Shown piece after piece: positions 1-13,300 of a DNA stretch of 64,000 bases (positions are counted from its first letter, which is position 1; each line of letters starts with the position of its first letter). Both the position numbers and the translations under genes were made by a program. The notes beneath the pieces were generated by a model. It saw only the letters and a list, made by a program, of their open reading frames with translations, was not told where the DNA came from and did not search any database. This DNA comes from Zygnema circumcarinatum (lineage: Eukaryota; Streptophyta; Zygnematophyceae; Zygnematales; Zygnemataceae), in the NCBI GenBank assembly GCA_037447605.1, contig CM074805.1, forward strand, positions 2,347,708 through 2,411,707, written 5' to 3'.

Positions 1-2229
1 CCTCCCTCCCCTGCCTCCCCTCCCTCCCCTCCCTCACTCCCCTCACTCCCGTCCCTCCCTCTCTTCCTCCCTCTCTCTCTCCCTCTCTCCCTTTGGACCC
101 AAATTGAGTTATTGTTTTTGTTCCCGTTGCGGGCGACATCGGACACTTCATTCATTAAGATACACCGACATTCTCAAAATCGTGTTTTGTCGAAAGTGAC
201 GTTTCTGACCAATAGGCGTCGCGGTTTTGAGCCGAATCTATCGTTCGTGATTGGCTGGATCTGGCCTCTGGGCGGTAAGCTTGTCGTTTGGCATGTCGCC
301 GCGGCATCTCGCTGACGGCCGGCGATAAATGCCGGCCGTCAAGGTTTTGCCGGCGTTCCTTCAAATAGAAATTTTGCCGGTCACTACCGATACGACGGCG
401 ATATGGCGATATGGCGATATGTTGCAAAATGTGACTTTTTGAGGTAAAACTTCGTACAGTTCCCATTGCCGTCGGTGGATACGCGCAATCATTGAGGATC
501 AATAGTACCAATCACTAATTGCCATGTGGCATATTTTGACACGTGGAATCGGCACAATTTGTCGGCTCTCATCATGAACCGGCGAGATTCTGTCGGCCCG
601 TCCACAGTGACACGTGACAGGGTGGCTAACGGCTCTGCTGTAACAGCCTGAAGGTGATGTACGAAATATCGGTTCTGCTGTGATATCCTGAGCATTGATT
701 GTACGGTCGCGCGTGCAGCATCGCTTGATGGGGCCTCTGTCTCTATGCCTAAATCTTGATGTTCCGTTGAAACAGAACTGCCAACGCAGCTGCAAAGGAC
801 CGTTTGAGGCTCGCTGGCGTACCCCCGCTGGGTGGTTCCTGGGAGGAGGAGAGGGGCAGGGGGGCGGGAAAGCCATGGCGCGGAGACGGCTCTGACCGCG
901 GAGGGGGCGTCATGTGCCGTCCATGCAGTGGGGGGTCCCAAGCTTAAAAAACCCTAAAAACCCTGTTTTGGATGCGAACGAGCGGTACGGTGAGTACGTT
1001 TGGGTGCACAACGTTCGTCAAATTGACTTGCGCTTTTCGCACCGTCGACTTGCAACAGGTTCGGCACAGGTTCCGCAAAACCACCACTATCAGTCATCAG
1101 TCACTTTCCCTTTCGCAGTACTGATCGCCCTCAGTTCCTCAACTTTTGTAAAGTTTGATACCCCCTAATGCAGATTTTCTCAAATGAAATCTACGGATAG
1201 CGTCGCCGTTTATGCAGTGTAGAAGAAGCAGTCAATGTTTGCTTTTGCGCTGCCTGTTGGGATGGATGCAGGGGTCTGTGGCATCCAGTGGGCTGCTGAC
1301 CTTCTCCACTTTGTGCTATGGCTGTTGTGTGGATTCAAACCAATTCTTTCCTTCTGCAGCACTTGAATTGTTTGCTGCGGCATGGCGCAAAAGTGAATAA
1401 TTGATAACGGGGCGCATGTGGTGTCTGCGCCACGCGGTGAAGGCTACAGACCCTGCCGAAGGAGTCGTTGAACACTTACCAGCATCGCTCTGTTGGCCAA
1501 GTCGAATTGATAGTGTTAGTTCCCTTTGCAGACGTTTCCTCACTCTCTCTTCCGACAGCAGCAACTTCATCAGCTGGTTTCCCCTCTGTAGTCAACATTT
1601 CAGTCAGAGAGAGCGGCAAACGTAAAAAAGCAAAGAAAACATACAAAGACCACACAAAAATAATTTGGAAAATGCTATGCAACCTAAAACTCCATTAATA
1701 ATAATCCAGAGGTGGTTTACAAATGATAAGTTAAGCACACAACCTTACCTTATCACTTAAACCCTTTCCCTGAAAACCCGAGCTCGAGCTCTCTCAGCTC
1801 CCCACCACCTCCACTCAACTCAAGAGTTGACTGCACAAGTGTAGACAGAAGTGGTAAATTTTACGCTTAGCCCTAGCCTCCTATTTAAGCTTATGCGCCG
1901 CAAGGAGCTGCAGCTTCTTATTCTCCAACGATCTACCGCTCCATTATCATCCCTTGTTTGTCGGTCCATGTTCGCCGCTGCCTGCCCGCCCTGGCTCCTG
2001 TCCTTTCGCTTGCAGGCTGCTCGCCTAAGCATGTCCGTCTCTGTGACTCTCTCTCCCGCTCTCTCTCCCCTAGACCGATGGGGCCTCTTACCTGCAGCCC
2101 TTACTTGCATCGCGCCTCTTACCGCCACGTTGCGGCCCCGGATTGGCTGCCCCTTCAGCCCAACCAACCGGGGTGGCATCTCGCGCCTGTAGGCCCTCGG
2201 AATAAGCGCACAATATTAGATAGCATATA

Positions 2230-2725
2230 GGAGACTGCTATTTTCACACTTTTTTTGTCTAGATATAGACCTTTTTTTGCCCAGCAGATTTTATTTTTGA
2301 AAACAAAAGGGTTAAAAACCCGCAAAACCAATTTTATTATCCTTGCAAGCAGTTCGCGCAACGCACCAGGAGAGGCCAGGGAGAGTTTTGCTCCTCCAAC
2401 ATACTTCTTCGCCTAATCTTATGCAGTGTTCTCCTTCCAACAAAAACTTGAACAGCATGAATGGTGAGCCCATGCAGAGCCTGCTGGACAGCTCTAGCGA
2501 AGTTCTAACGATTAACACTCAGCCGGTGTTGCGCATGTTGCTGGCAATAATGGCTTTCATGGTCCGCAGCAATGGCTTCTCCCAGAGATCTAATGCCTCT
2601 TGGCAATTTTTGCGGAAGTAAAATGGGGTTTAGGGTTTTTAACCCTTTCTTTTTCTAAAATAAAATCTGCCCGGCGAAAAAAGGTCTGTATCTAGACAAA
2701 AAAAAGTGTGAAAATAGCAGTCTCC
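2230..2725. mobile_element. MITE-like element with ~100-bp terminal inverted repeats
   Basis: The segment starts GGAGACTGCTATTTTCACAC, and the reverse complement of its right end starts with the same 20 bases. The match continues with few changes for about 100 bp on each side (2230-2327 against 2632-2725), through a T-rich run and a TCTAGATA block. The middle is about 300 bp and has no convincing coding sequence, so the element is non-autonomous. The flanking bases on both sides read ATA (2227-2229 and 2726-2728), a possible 3-bp target duplication. That size would suit PIF/Harbinger-type elements, but the superfamily is an inference. The right repeat also carries a short telomere-like GGTTTAGGGTTTTTAACCC stretch. 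Confidence 0.75.
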
Positions 2726-3412
2726 ATAAAATACCCCACACTTCGATTTGCCAAATCCCACAGTCGACCATAAGGCGACCCGTACACCGACACGAGGATG
2801 CAAGAATGTTTTTCGACTCTTCTGAGACCGAAAATTGGAGTCGACTTTTGACATCAGATATCTGCCTTCAGTTAAAACCTGCCAACAAACTTTTTCGTTC
2901 TTAAGAAAAGTAGCGAGCTTGTGGAAGATGCGTGAATGGGACAGACGTCGAAAACTTGTCTCGCACCATAGTTGTATTCGGCGTCACTAATGCATTCTGA
3001 GCCTTCCTCCAGCAGAAATGTCTGACATAGGGAGTTAACAGCCTGTATCGCCACTGACCACGAGGATGAAAATCACGCAACAGCATGCAGAGCTCGACGT
3101 AGCGATATACTCAATGCAGAGACACAGTGCCAAGGCTTGACAAGATTCGAGTATTTGCTGAGCTTTAGAACTGGGCATACAAGAAAGAAACAACATGATT
3201 CCATTGAGACGAACGGAACACTTCAACAAAAAATTACCACTTTCATGCGAAGCACTACAATGTGGAACGCGATATCAACCGAATGTTGTCTCGCTCCATC
3301 CTATCCCCACTGCTGCATGACTCCTATTCTAAGTTGAACTCTGTCGAAGACTTCCTGTTGCATTTTATGATGCTTGCATTCATCTAGGCCTTCTGAAATG
3401 TCCGCATAAAAA

Positions 3413-3420
3413 TGACGTCA
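3413..3420. promoter_or_regulatory. TGACGTCA palindrome (bZIP-type site)
   Basis: A perfect CRE/C-box type palindrome, TGACGTCA, lies about 520 bp beyond the MLH1 stop codon and next to a pyrimidine-rich tract. Plant bZIP proteins of the TGA and HY5/GBF groups bind such sites. No gene start was found beside it, so its role is unknown. Confidence 0.3.
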
Positions 3421-3937
3421 CGGTTGGCATTCCAGACACAAAACTGAGCGGCAAATCAGTGTGAGGCCCCCCCTGATGTGGCGTGAAGGTGCTCCAAATT
3501 GCCAAGCTCTCGTCTATTCCCACTTTCCCATCGCCCCCCCATCCACTCTCCTCTTTCTCTCCCTTCTCGCGACCCCTTCCCGTTCTCGCCCCTCTCCTCC
3601 GTTTCCCCCCCGCCCCCACTTCAATTTCCCTTTACACCACCGCGGTCACTTGTCTCGTCACTCTTCACAAAGCCGTGCAAAACCGAAGCACTAGCAGTGT
3701 AATTTATTCGCGTTGAACACCGTCGAGAGTGCTTACTTTGACTAGATGAGCGCTTAGCTTGCAAGCATGATATGTAAGTAGCTTCCATATAATCCCTATC
3801 CATCCATCCTCAATTCTCAGCAGCACCCAGAGCAGATTCTGAGAGAAGTTGTACCCGAGTCATGGGCATTTGGACTCCACTTCCCATCATTGCAGGAGAG
3901 TCCAGGTCACTTGAAGTGCACTTGAAATAGTTTACAA

Positions 3938-6900
3938 CTAGCACCGCTCGAATATCTTGTACAAGTTTTCTAACGAAGCAATCTGCCGCACCAGCCAACC
4001 AAAAAAACAGGAAAAGTGGGAAAAGGCCCCATTGTCTAGATGCTGTGGCCGTAGGAATGACTACATTCAAACCTTTTTTGCTTTTTTAGACATCATGCGC
4101 CCCAGCAAACAGATTACTTGCAGGTATGAACAGAAAGGGACATATCAGATGATGACATTCAGCGACGTATAGTTCTAGGTGCAAATGCCATTACAACCAT
4201 CTGATCCGAAGCAGGGCTGACAAAGTCCCTGAAACGAAAGGGAGTGCTGAAATCTAAGGACAGCGGCATCGAGAATGAGCAGCGATCAAATGGGCTGAAA
4301 GAAAGGTCAGCAGCGTGCTTGCTGCATATGAGTGAGAGAAGCTGGGGCAAGCTGACCTGCACAACTGTACCATCCGTGGCCATGCGAGAGGGAGGCTTCA
4401 GGAAAAACTTCAGAGCAGGGAAGAGCAGATGTTGGATTGTCCATTCCCTTTGAGCCCAGATCCTTTCTCTCTCTGCAATAGAGTCATCAGCCTCCGTCCC
4501 ACCATGCGGCTGAGCATCCACTGAAGAACCTTCGCCTCTCTCTGCCTCCTGGCCCTCCCTCGTTTCATGAGCAGTCTCACCTTCCCCTCCTGCACCGACA
4601 ACCATTTAAGCAGTATTTTTCAAAGGTTAATAGGCTCAGACATCGGTTCAGTGTCAGAGGCCATACACAGACAATCAGGGAGATGAGAAGGAAGCAGGCA
4701 GCCACTTCACCATGCTTATCGCCGCCCTTCAGTCCCTCCTCTCCCCCCTTGCCAGCCACCTCCTGCGGGGAAGGACGCTCGAGCAGCAGAGGATGGAGAG
4801 CATAGAAGTCAGCGATAGTAGACGCCAAGGAGTCAAAGCATTCCTTTTCGGTGTCCCAGTCGACCTGTCCACCCAACAAGTTGGCCAAGGGACGAATCAT
4901 GAAAGTAGCTAATGCCCTTCTAAGACAGCAGCACGGGAGACTCCCACCTCGCGCTTCACTCCAAAAAAAAACTCTCGAACGAAGTGTTCTCCTGCAGACT
5001 TTACTCTCAAAACTGGCTCTTGAGGAGTCTCTGCTCACAGAGAGTCAGCATGCACAGAAAAACATGCGGAATGCACGTCAGAAGGCTTAAGATCCATAAA
5101 AGAGGCAGATCTGCAGGCCAGATCTGCTCAAAATACAACGTACATCGTTCCCGAGTGCCAGAATGAAACTTGGGAGACGGTCAAGATCAGGCGTGTAATG
5201 GTCGAGCACTAATGGCAGCGTATGCAGCAGCCCATCGCTGTCGATTTCCAGGGAAAAATACTCTTGCAGCATCTCCGCCTTGCACTTCAACAGCTCCACA
5301 TTCAACTGCATGCGGAGCCAATCACTCAGATAACCTTGAGCCACCCAGTTCACCTCTCCATACAACCACTGTAAGGAACAATAACCTAGCATACTTGCAG
5401 ATATGTGCGCTTTGGCAACATAGCCACCACCCTCTGCTTGATGAAACCCTACTGCTCGTTACGGAAAGCCCTACCTTGGCAATTTCTGCCTTATCCCCAC
5501 TGCCGGATTGCCAGCGGCCTGCCCTCTCCTCGTCCTCGAGGGCCATCAAAAGAAGCTCTTCAAGGGGCGCCGCGCGGCTCAAGCGCAGAGCAGGACACCG
5601 CCCAAAGCGCTTTAGGGCCTGCTGCCGCACAAGCTCCTTGCTGCCCTCTCCAGGCAAGCAAGGCCCCCCAAATGAGCACTACAGGACCTCGCCATCTATG
5701 GGGACATAGACGTTCCTTCTGATGAATTCTATGCAGATTGCGAAGGTGCAAGGCCTACATTTCATCTCATAATTGGAGGAGTATGCGAGGCGAGCATATA
5801 CCTAAGAGAAGCGATGTTGAGCAAGTAGAGGCGGGTGGTATGCTGAATCACAGCCATGACATCATCCGCCATGCCGATGTATGTACAATGCTTAACAATC
5901 TCCAGAAGTCCTGCACAGCACACTTCCTCACACTATTTAAAGCTAGCACCAAGTAGTGGAGGCAGCATGCCCTCCTCGGCCCCGGGTTACTAGAGCACGA
6001 ACGACTAATTAACGAGTATTTTTCACCTTCACACCCCATTACTGTGCTTGAAAATGCTCATTGTGGTTGCAGATACTGCTCCCTGTAACAAGCCCGTGAT
6101 AAACCTGCGAATCTACCGATGGAGTACAAAAACTCGGATTGCTATAGCCGATCGGATCCCCCCCTGCAGTTCTTACTGGTCAACGAGAGGAGGAGCACCT
6201 GCATGGCAGCTCTGCTCTGCCTCCGCCTGCAGCTCCTGCACGCTCGTCAGCTCTGCGCTCTCTATAGGATTCCGCCGCTGCCGGACGGCCCTCCTGCCCG
6301 CCCGGGGGAGAGGGAGGGGGGGCCCTCGTCAGCTCCCCCACCAGCCAGGAAGGGAAGGAAGGGCAGAGAGCGGGAAGGGAAGGAGGTAGCAGCGCACCTT
6401 GTGGCCGCGAGGTCGGTGGGGGCACCACCGAGGGGAGGCGGAGCCTGGGGCTGCAGGAAGGCGTGAAGTCGGCCCGCGGGCTGCCACGTGTCGGTACGGA
6501 CGAGCTTGTGCTCAGGGACCCTCTCAGACTGCGAGCCTGCACGTGCCCCGAACCCATCGCCTGCTTCACAAATGGGGTTTTGGGATCGCGGGTTTCCCTG
6601 CAAGCTTTGGAAACTCGACTTTCCTTTCAACTTCCTGATCTAGTGTCTGTACCTGCACCTTCCCCGCACCCTATGCATGTGTTTTCACGCAACGCTTGGA
6701 GAATTTCCCTCGGGGTAACATAACGTTCACCTCAATTGGCTGTACCTGTCTGACGCTGAGTAGCAGGTTCGTCGTCCTCCCTCATTCTGGCGGTCAATGG
6801 CACTGTTGACGCTCCCGGTAGAAGGGTCTGCATCAGAACTCATTCAATGAATCAAGATGTGCTGATATTCCTATGGCTCTTTCCCCAATGGGCCCCTTTA

Positions 6901-9900
6901 CAAAATCAAAGTTATCCGTACTAGGAAGGCACTCCTCAGAGCCGGTTCGGACAAGCTGACCTGTGAGTAGAAAGTTCGTGAGGTGTTGGACTGCAACAAG
7001 GTGGATTCCACCGCCTTTTGAATTGCCTCCACAATAACTTCTTGGTTGAGGAAACTGACCTGCATCCCATAACGCCTGCATTGATGTCATACGAGAAGTA
7101 CAAAGGATGTCCTGGCATTCGTGAAGGCATGCAAAGTATGAGGAAAAATACGACGAAACATAACCATGAATACCTCTTTTTTTGTGGGATGCACATTGAC
7201 ATCGACGTCTTGGGGAGGCAGCGTGATGGCCATGTACATGAATGCTTTGGAGGCCTTAGGAAGGGTCGCGGCGTAAACTGCCTCGCAGGCCTTCTTCAGG
7301 GCGCTGCACTCCACAAGTCTGTCTGCCCCTCCAGGACATGCCACGTGTCACTCTTCTATTGGCAATGGAGCATGCGGCTCTTTTGGCAGTACTTCTAGAA
7401 GCTTTAAGCATGTTCTGCGACATAAAAGCTCACATACACAGCCGGACAAGAAAACAAGGAAGGTTAAGAGAGTAAGGGATCTATACTGTCTCACTTAGTC
7501 AACGGCATGAAGTGAAGCATAGGAGAACAACGCTTTAGAACAGACATGCGAATGAGCTGGAATCAGAACCTCCTACCCCAAAAAGTTCTAATACCGTCAC
7601 CATCACTCGCCCATGCTGCAACATCACTTGACCCACCATTGATGAAGAGCACCATTGTCGTTTTCTTGGCGCTGTAGTTGGCACTTGAAACATAACCTTC
7701 CATGCTGAACTGAGCGTGCCCGGTCTCGCTCCGTTCCACCGTAACTGAGATCAATTCTCGCGCAACCATGGGTCCATACACGGCACGAACTGCTTCAACA
7801 GGACTGCCACAAGGAACCGTGTGAATGTCCGCCCTGCTGTCTCCGTGCTGCCCCGACCAGAAGGTGGAATGAAAGTGCTCGGGTCAGAGTGAAGTTCTAT
7901 AAGAGACTACAAATAATTGGTTTTTCCCAGCATTATTTTTTCTACCTCTACCTTGCCTTTCATCGGGGATTTCTCATTTCAAGGAAGCTTACAACGTGGC
8001 CACATTTAGCAACCTCTAAAGAGGACTACGTAGCAAAGAGCTCCTTTACTTGCAGTATAGCATCCATTTTCTGCATACAATTTTCCTTGCGAACATCAAT
8101 TTTGTCCCAGTTTTTCTGTCTTCTCCAACAAGGTTCAACAAATAAGCAAGGACGAACCGGCCTCTGCAGTTCAATCGACCACAGGCACCTGGCTTCGCTA
8201 AACTCTCAATTGAAGCTATCCGCACATCTGAATTAGTACGACTGTGGCTCGATTGAGGCACCCAACCAAACTGGTATCACAGCGGACGAATGGCTGCATG
8301 TCCTGCTGTTATCCGAAGTTTTTCATGTGACGAAAAATAAGCCTGACAGAGGGAGGGAAAGAGCGCACCTTCTTGCAAGAAAAACCAACCGCCGTATTGT
8401 GTACAGCAAATCGACTGATCACGTCCAACACGCGGCTGTACTCATCGCTGGGACTCTTGAACGCCTTTTTCCGAGCAGGCACACTGTAGAATAGGTTTTC
8501 CACCTGCACGCCGGCAATACTTTCAATATGAAATTCATTGAGATCTAAAGATCCTACAAGTACAACCGTTTCTGCCGTGTCGGCTTTTAATGCACTTCAT
8601 GCGCTTGTCGAGGAGTCGAGAATACTAACATTGAGGATGAGTGATACAAAGCTGCGGGAACACCCTGATTACATAAGGAGATCTCTACTAACGAAGCTAG
8701 GCTGACCAGTCCCGGATCAACTCGATTCCTCCAAGAAAACGAGAACCTTTCCCTTGAGAAACAGGAAATGCACCAATCTTCTATGCATACAAATCACTCA
8801 TTTAAACGTCTTCAAGAGGAGCAAAGTCGTTCAAGGTACCACTCTTCTTATTTAATTCTCTGGAACAAGTACGTTTGAAAAAAGTCTCGTCTCCCTTCTA
8901 TCGCTCTTAAACTATTACCACAATGAAGCTGCATAAGTGTGCAAGAGACCACCGCAGACAACACGTACAGTGATTTGAGTGCCCTTGACAGCTGCACAAG
9001 GCCGCGGTTCACCTTCCATCTTCCCCTCCTTATACGTCACCCTGAATCCCAATACCAGCTCTTGATACTCACTAAGCTTCTTCGCGATGGCGGACTGGAC
9101 AGGGATGTTCAAACCCACGTCGTTGGAATAAGCAATCGTCCTACATCCTTGCTGGACGCTTGAATTGAGGAAGTGTTAAATTGAGAAGGTACAGGACCCA
9201 TGGCCAGGTTGCTTCAATTTCTAAAGCTATTGATAATCCATAGCTTTCATTAAAACGTTTCCGAAAAGTTTCACTCATAGGCAAGGCTGCCAAAGCAAAA
9301 CGCAATACGCGATTTGCAGAGCGAGAGCTTCATTCAGTCCTACATTAGCTGGGACGCCGTCATAAGTATAACATTGCCCAACTTCTGCTCTCAAAGTAAC
9401 GTACTTTTTCCACCTCCACAGGGGGTTCCTTAAGGCCATACCTGTACCCATGGGAGGCTCCCGCTGTCATGGTGGTCACGGTAAGGTGCGCAACAAAGCT
9501 CATGCTAGCCAGTGCCTCGCCTCTAAATCCCATCGTGGAGATATTTTGCAAGTCTTCGAAATCCTTCAACTTTGAAGTTGTGTGACGCTCACAAAGTATC
9601 GGGAGGTCGTCATGCTGAGATGCCCACCATCCAGGCAAACTTTCCATAACTGGGAAGCACAGCTGCTCTTATGGAGACAATCGAACACAGCTGTCCAGGC
9701 AATACTTTTGAGAATGGTGAAAAGATCACGATAGAGCTGCAGTTGGAAGTTCAAAAAAAAAAAAAAAAAAAAAACAAAAACAAAAAAAGAAGAAAAAAGG
9801 AAACCAAGAAAAAAAAGAGGGAAAGCAAAAGAAACAGTCACCGCTTATCAGTAGAAACTCAGCATCCCGAATATGGATGTTGAGGCTTACCCTGATTCCG

Positions 9901-10124
9901 TGACCATTGTCAGTGATGGAGATAAGCTTGAGGCCGCCATCCTTGAGAGCAATTGAGATGGAGGTTGCTCCAGCATCCAAGCTGTTCTCGATGAGCTCCT
10001 TCAGCGCAGAGGCGGGCCGCTGAATGACTTCGCCTGCAGCTATCCTGTTCACCACAGACTCCTCCAGCCTCCTAATGGCGGGAGGCTCTTGAGTGTTCTC
10101 CTGCACCTCCCTTGGACCCGCCAT
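3938..10124 (-). CDS. MLH1: DNA mismatch repair protein MLH1 (MutL homologue), complete, 16 exons
   Basis: MLH1 is the MutL-type ATPase that pairs with PMS1/MLH3 after MutS recognises a mismatch; it acts in the nucleus in repair and meiotic crossover. Exons (minus strand): 9891-10124, 9442-9614, 8969-9041, 8369-8503, 7637-7847, 7174-7322, 6961-7059, 6746-6827, 6398-6536, 6199-6293, 5802-5910, 5475-5640, 5144-5305, 4711-4864, 4357-4589, 3938-3982. Together they give 2259 nt and 752 residues, close to the plant MLH1 length (about 737). The N-terminal GHKL ATPase motifs are present: catalytic Glu43 and Mg-binding Asn47 in the [13 protein letters not shown] block, then DNGHGIR and [16 protein letters not shown] follows at the end of the transducer domain. 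The C-terminus is the invariant FERC, alone in a 45-nt last exon. All splice sites are GT–AG. Intron 1 contains a 22-base A run. Its start lies 192 bp from the divergent GARS start. Confidence 0.96.
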
Positions 10125-10316
10125 TGACCCCCGAAAGCCTTTCCTACTTACGACAGGCCTCCCCTAAACATATTTTCCAACGAGAGAGAGCGAGGGACGG
10201 ACCGCCATGACTGCGCCCCTCGCAGAGCTTCTTTTGAGCCACGTGGCAGTGCGGCCTTGATTCTCATCATACACTTTCTGGCAGTGCTTTCGGCCGACTG
10301 TCCACTTGCTGCCGCC
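10125..10316. promoter_or_regulatory. Short bidirectional promoter between MLH1 and GARS
   Basis: Only 192 bp separate the ATG of MLH1 (minus) from the ATG of GARS (plus), so both 5' UTRs and core promoters must overlap or be very short. A perfect G-box inside GCCACGTGGC sits near the middle (about 10238-10247), a palindrome that could serve both directions. Shared regulation of the two genes is an inference. Confidence 0.6.
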
Positions 10317-13300
10317 ATGGCCTCGTGCGCTGCTGCGGCGCTCTGGAATGGAGAAGCATCCTTCTGCGCAGCTGCCGCAGGGAGAGCGCGGGAGGGAGGC
10401 GAAGGGGAGGCTTCCTTGCAGCTGAGGCTGAGCTGGCCTGCAGAGTCCAGCTCCCTGCACTTCTCTAGCTCAATTGGGGGTTGCAGGGGGCAGAGCAGAA
10501 AGCCATGGTCCTGTCGCAGGCAATGGCGGCAAACAGGGAGCCAAGCCTTGAGAGTGCTAGCTTCACAGGATGCCGACGCAAGTGAGTGTTGTCTGCTCAG
10601 AGCATGATGTGTGGGCTTCAACTGAGAGGTCCTTTGCATCCTTGGATAGAGGGAAAACGAGGCAGTTTTGAAAAAGGAGCTTCAATACCAGAAGCAAGAA
10701 AGTTGATGCTGCGAATGCAGCTGTCCGTAACATGTTGAGCTGTAATTGCTGCTGCTGCACCCCCCCCAGCTTCAATTTATCCGCCCTCTGTATCCGAAAA
10801 AAATGTTGTTTATTTCCCTGCTTCGCATACTGTTCAAGGCCGCTAGCATCCCTTTTGCTATCCTCTGCAAGCTTCAGCGTGGGTAGCAAGGTGCAGCTTT
10901 AACCAATTAAGCTATTTGTATACGAGCTTTTTCTGCAATAACTCCACTGCAGTTTTACCTATTTTGCTACGGTTTGCATGACTACCGCACTTTATCTACA
11001 TTCACCAGCCGAATTCCTTGAATCTTGGTCGTTGCATTTGCGTTGCCTACGTGCATTCCACTGGTCATGATAGCTGCATTTCTGCTGGTTCTGTGCTCAT
11101 CGAAAGCAGCCTGACGTCTTTCAAAGATGCAGAATCTGTTAAAACATTATTCTGGCTGAAGGTTAATGCCGTAATGGCTATGCCATCATGGTTTCTGTGA
11201 TTCGTTAATAATTCATTAGTGCTTTGATTTATTCCCCTCTTGCCGGGGGTCATTCAAGTGTGGGTTGGTCGCATTTGCCACTAAACCAAGTCATTTGTAG
11301 GCTTGAAATTGCTTAAACTTGAAATAATTGTTAATATTGGAAGTGTTTGTTTTGTTTTGTGATCGTCGCAATTGCAGAAAAACAGATAAAAGTGTTGGTG
11401 ATTGGAGGCGGCGGTCGGGAACATGCCATTTGTTATGCACTTTCAAGATCACCTTCTTGTGCGGCAGTGTATTGTGCTCCAGGAAATGCTGGGATTGCTT
11501 TATCACAAGACGCTATTTGTCTTTTCGACCTGAATGTGGCTGACAGCAACGCTGTAATTAACTTTTGCAAGCAGAATGCGGTGGGTCTTGTGGTGGTTGG
11601 GCCTGAAGCACCGCTAGTGGCAGGGCTGGTAGATGACCTCACAGAAGAGGGCATTCCTGCCTTTGGGCCATCTGCAGAGGCAGCTCAATTGGAGGGGTCA
11701 AAATCATTCATGAAGCGCTTGTGCGATAATTACTCCATCCCAACAGCAAAGGTGCGCCACATGATCCATTGCCAGGAAGGTGTGATGAAGAATGGAGATG
11801 AGCGCATGGAGGAAGGAATAGTGGGACGTGGATCTCGCGGGCTTTCACACAGAAAATAGGAGAGAAAGCGACTAAGAAGTAAGATTGGGAGTTGATGGAT
11901 ACAAAAGTAGAGAAAGTGGAAGGAGGAAGAGCATCGATGACTCATGAGAAGCTTTCTATGGGCCAGCAGTGGTGTGTTCAAGATAGTGATCTTTCTGAAG
12001 TTATTGCTCTGGGATGAAATTTTTGCAGTATAAAGTATTTACGGATCCGACAGCGGCAAAGGAGTACATCAGACAGCAGGGTGTACCAATCGTAGTGAAG
12101 GCGGATGGGTTGGCTGCTGGAAAGGGCGTTGTCGTTGCACACTCACTTGAAGAAGCGTTAGAAGCTGTAGACTCCATAATGGTGTCTCGTGCTTTTGGAT
12201 CAGCCGGGGGGCAACTTGTTGTTGAGGAATTCTTGGAAGGTGAAGAGGTATCGTTTTTTGCACTCGTGGATGGAAAGCATGCCCTGGCCATGGGCTCTGC
12301 ACAGGACCACAAGGCAGTGGGTGAGGGAGATACTGGTCCAAATACAGGGGGTATGGGAGCCTATTCACCAGCGCCGCTATTGACTCGAAGCATGGAGGAA
12401 GCCGTCATGAGGACAATCATTGAGCCCACTGTTCGTGGAATGGAAGCCGAGGGAAGCCGTTTTGTAGGGGTGCTTTATGCTGGCCTCATGGTTGATAAAC
12501 ACACAGGACAACCCAAGCTCTTGGAGTATAATGTACGCTTTGGTGATCCAGAATGTCAGGTAAATGCGTCCAGAAACTTCCTTAGCAAATTGCCTGGAAA
12601 AATGTTGCATGCCCTCCTTTGTGTGGAATGGATGCCCGAGTTAACCAGCCACATCTCTGTGCCATGTATCATGAACGGGTTACATGTTATATTGCTTATT
12701 GAGCTTGTATGCCCACTGTATGTGCAACATTGGTCCCATTGTCGATCCCACCTGCATATATGAAGCATCCTATGCTTGGTTTTTCGCCTGTGAGCAGAAT
12801 TTCATTTCTCCCACGTATGCCTTCAGGGATTTGAAATGTTTATGGCGTTAGTTGGAATTGTTGAATATAAAACATGGTGTAACTCGACGACTATGTCCAC
12901 TTTAGTGACAAGGTTTCTCCCATGCTGATGATTGTAAATCTAATGGATTGGTACAAAAGGGATAAGTAACATGAGGAGGTCTAAGCGAGTCATGGTCAGG
13001 TTGTCCACAGAGCAGATGACTATTATATATACATGTTGTGGAAGTAAATTTCTAAGGATCCTGCATTAACAGGCTGAGACATTCTTGCTACGGAGACAGA
13101 ACTCACCTGGCCTCGCCTTGTGCAGGTTCTCATGATGCGACTGGAGTCAGACTTGGCGGAGGTCCTTCTAGCAGCATGCGAGGGCCGCCTTCAGGATGTC
13201 AAACTCAAGTGGTCTCCCGACGCTGCCCTTGTTGTGGTGCTCGCAGCCGAGGGCTACCCGGGGACCTATTCCAAAGGCGCCGTTATTGGGAGGCTCATTG

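Larger units (their letters stand above)
1..3937. other. Left flank with no recognised gene
   Basis: No reading frame here resembles a known family, and none joins into a plausible spliced gene. The first ~100 bases are a C/T-rich simple repeat (CCCTCC-like). G-box or G-box-like sites occur near 540 and 605. A transposon-like inverted-repeat element lies at 2230-2725. A pyrimidine-rich stretch runs from about 3520 to 3640. The right end borders the MLH1 stop codon, so part of 3.3-3.9 kb is probably MLH1 3' UTR. A promoter for a gene to the left of the window cannot be excluded. Confidence 0.5.

Noticed and set aside
489-941. 150-codon minus-strand frame near the left edge
   Set aside because: No family resemblance, and it overlaps other equally long frames; no splice-compatible partner was found.
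4159-4605. Read-through extension of MLH1 exon 15 (about 70 extra codons)
   Set aside because: The family ends in FERC; a donor at 4356 and an acceptor at 3983 restore that ending precisely.
10148-10639. 163-codon minus-strand frame between MLH1 and GARS
   Set aside because: It overlaps the shared promoter and GARS exon 1, and its sequence is only the complement of an Ala/Ser-rich transit peptide.
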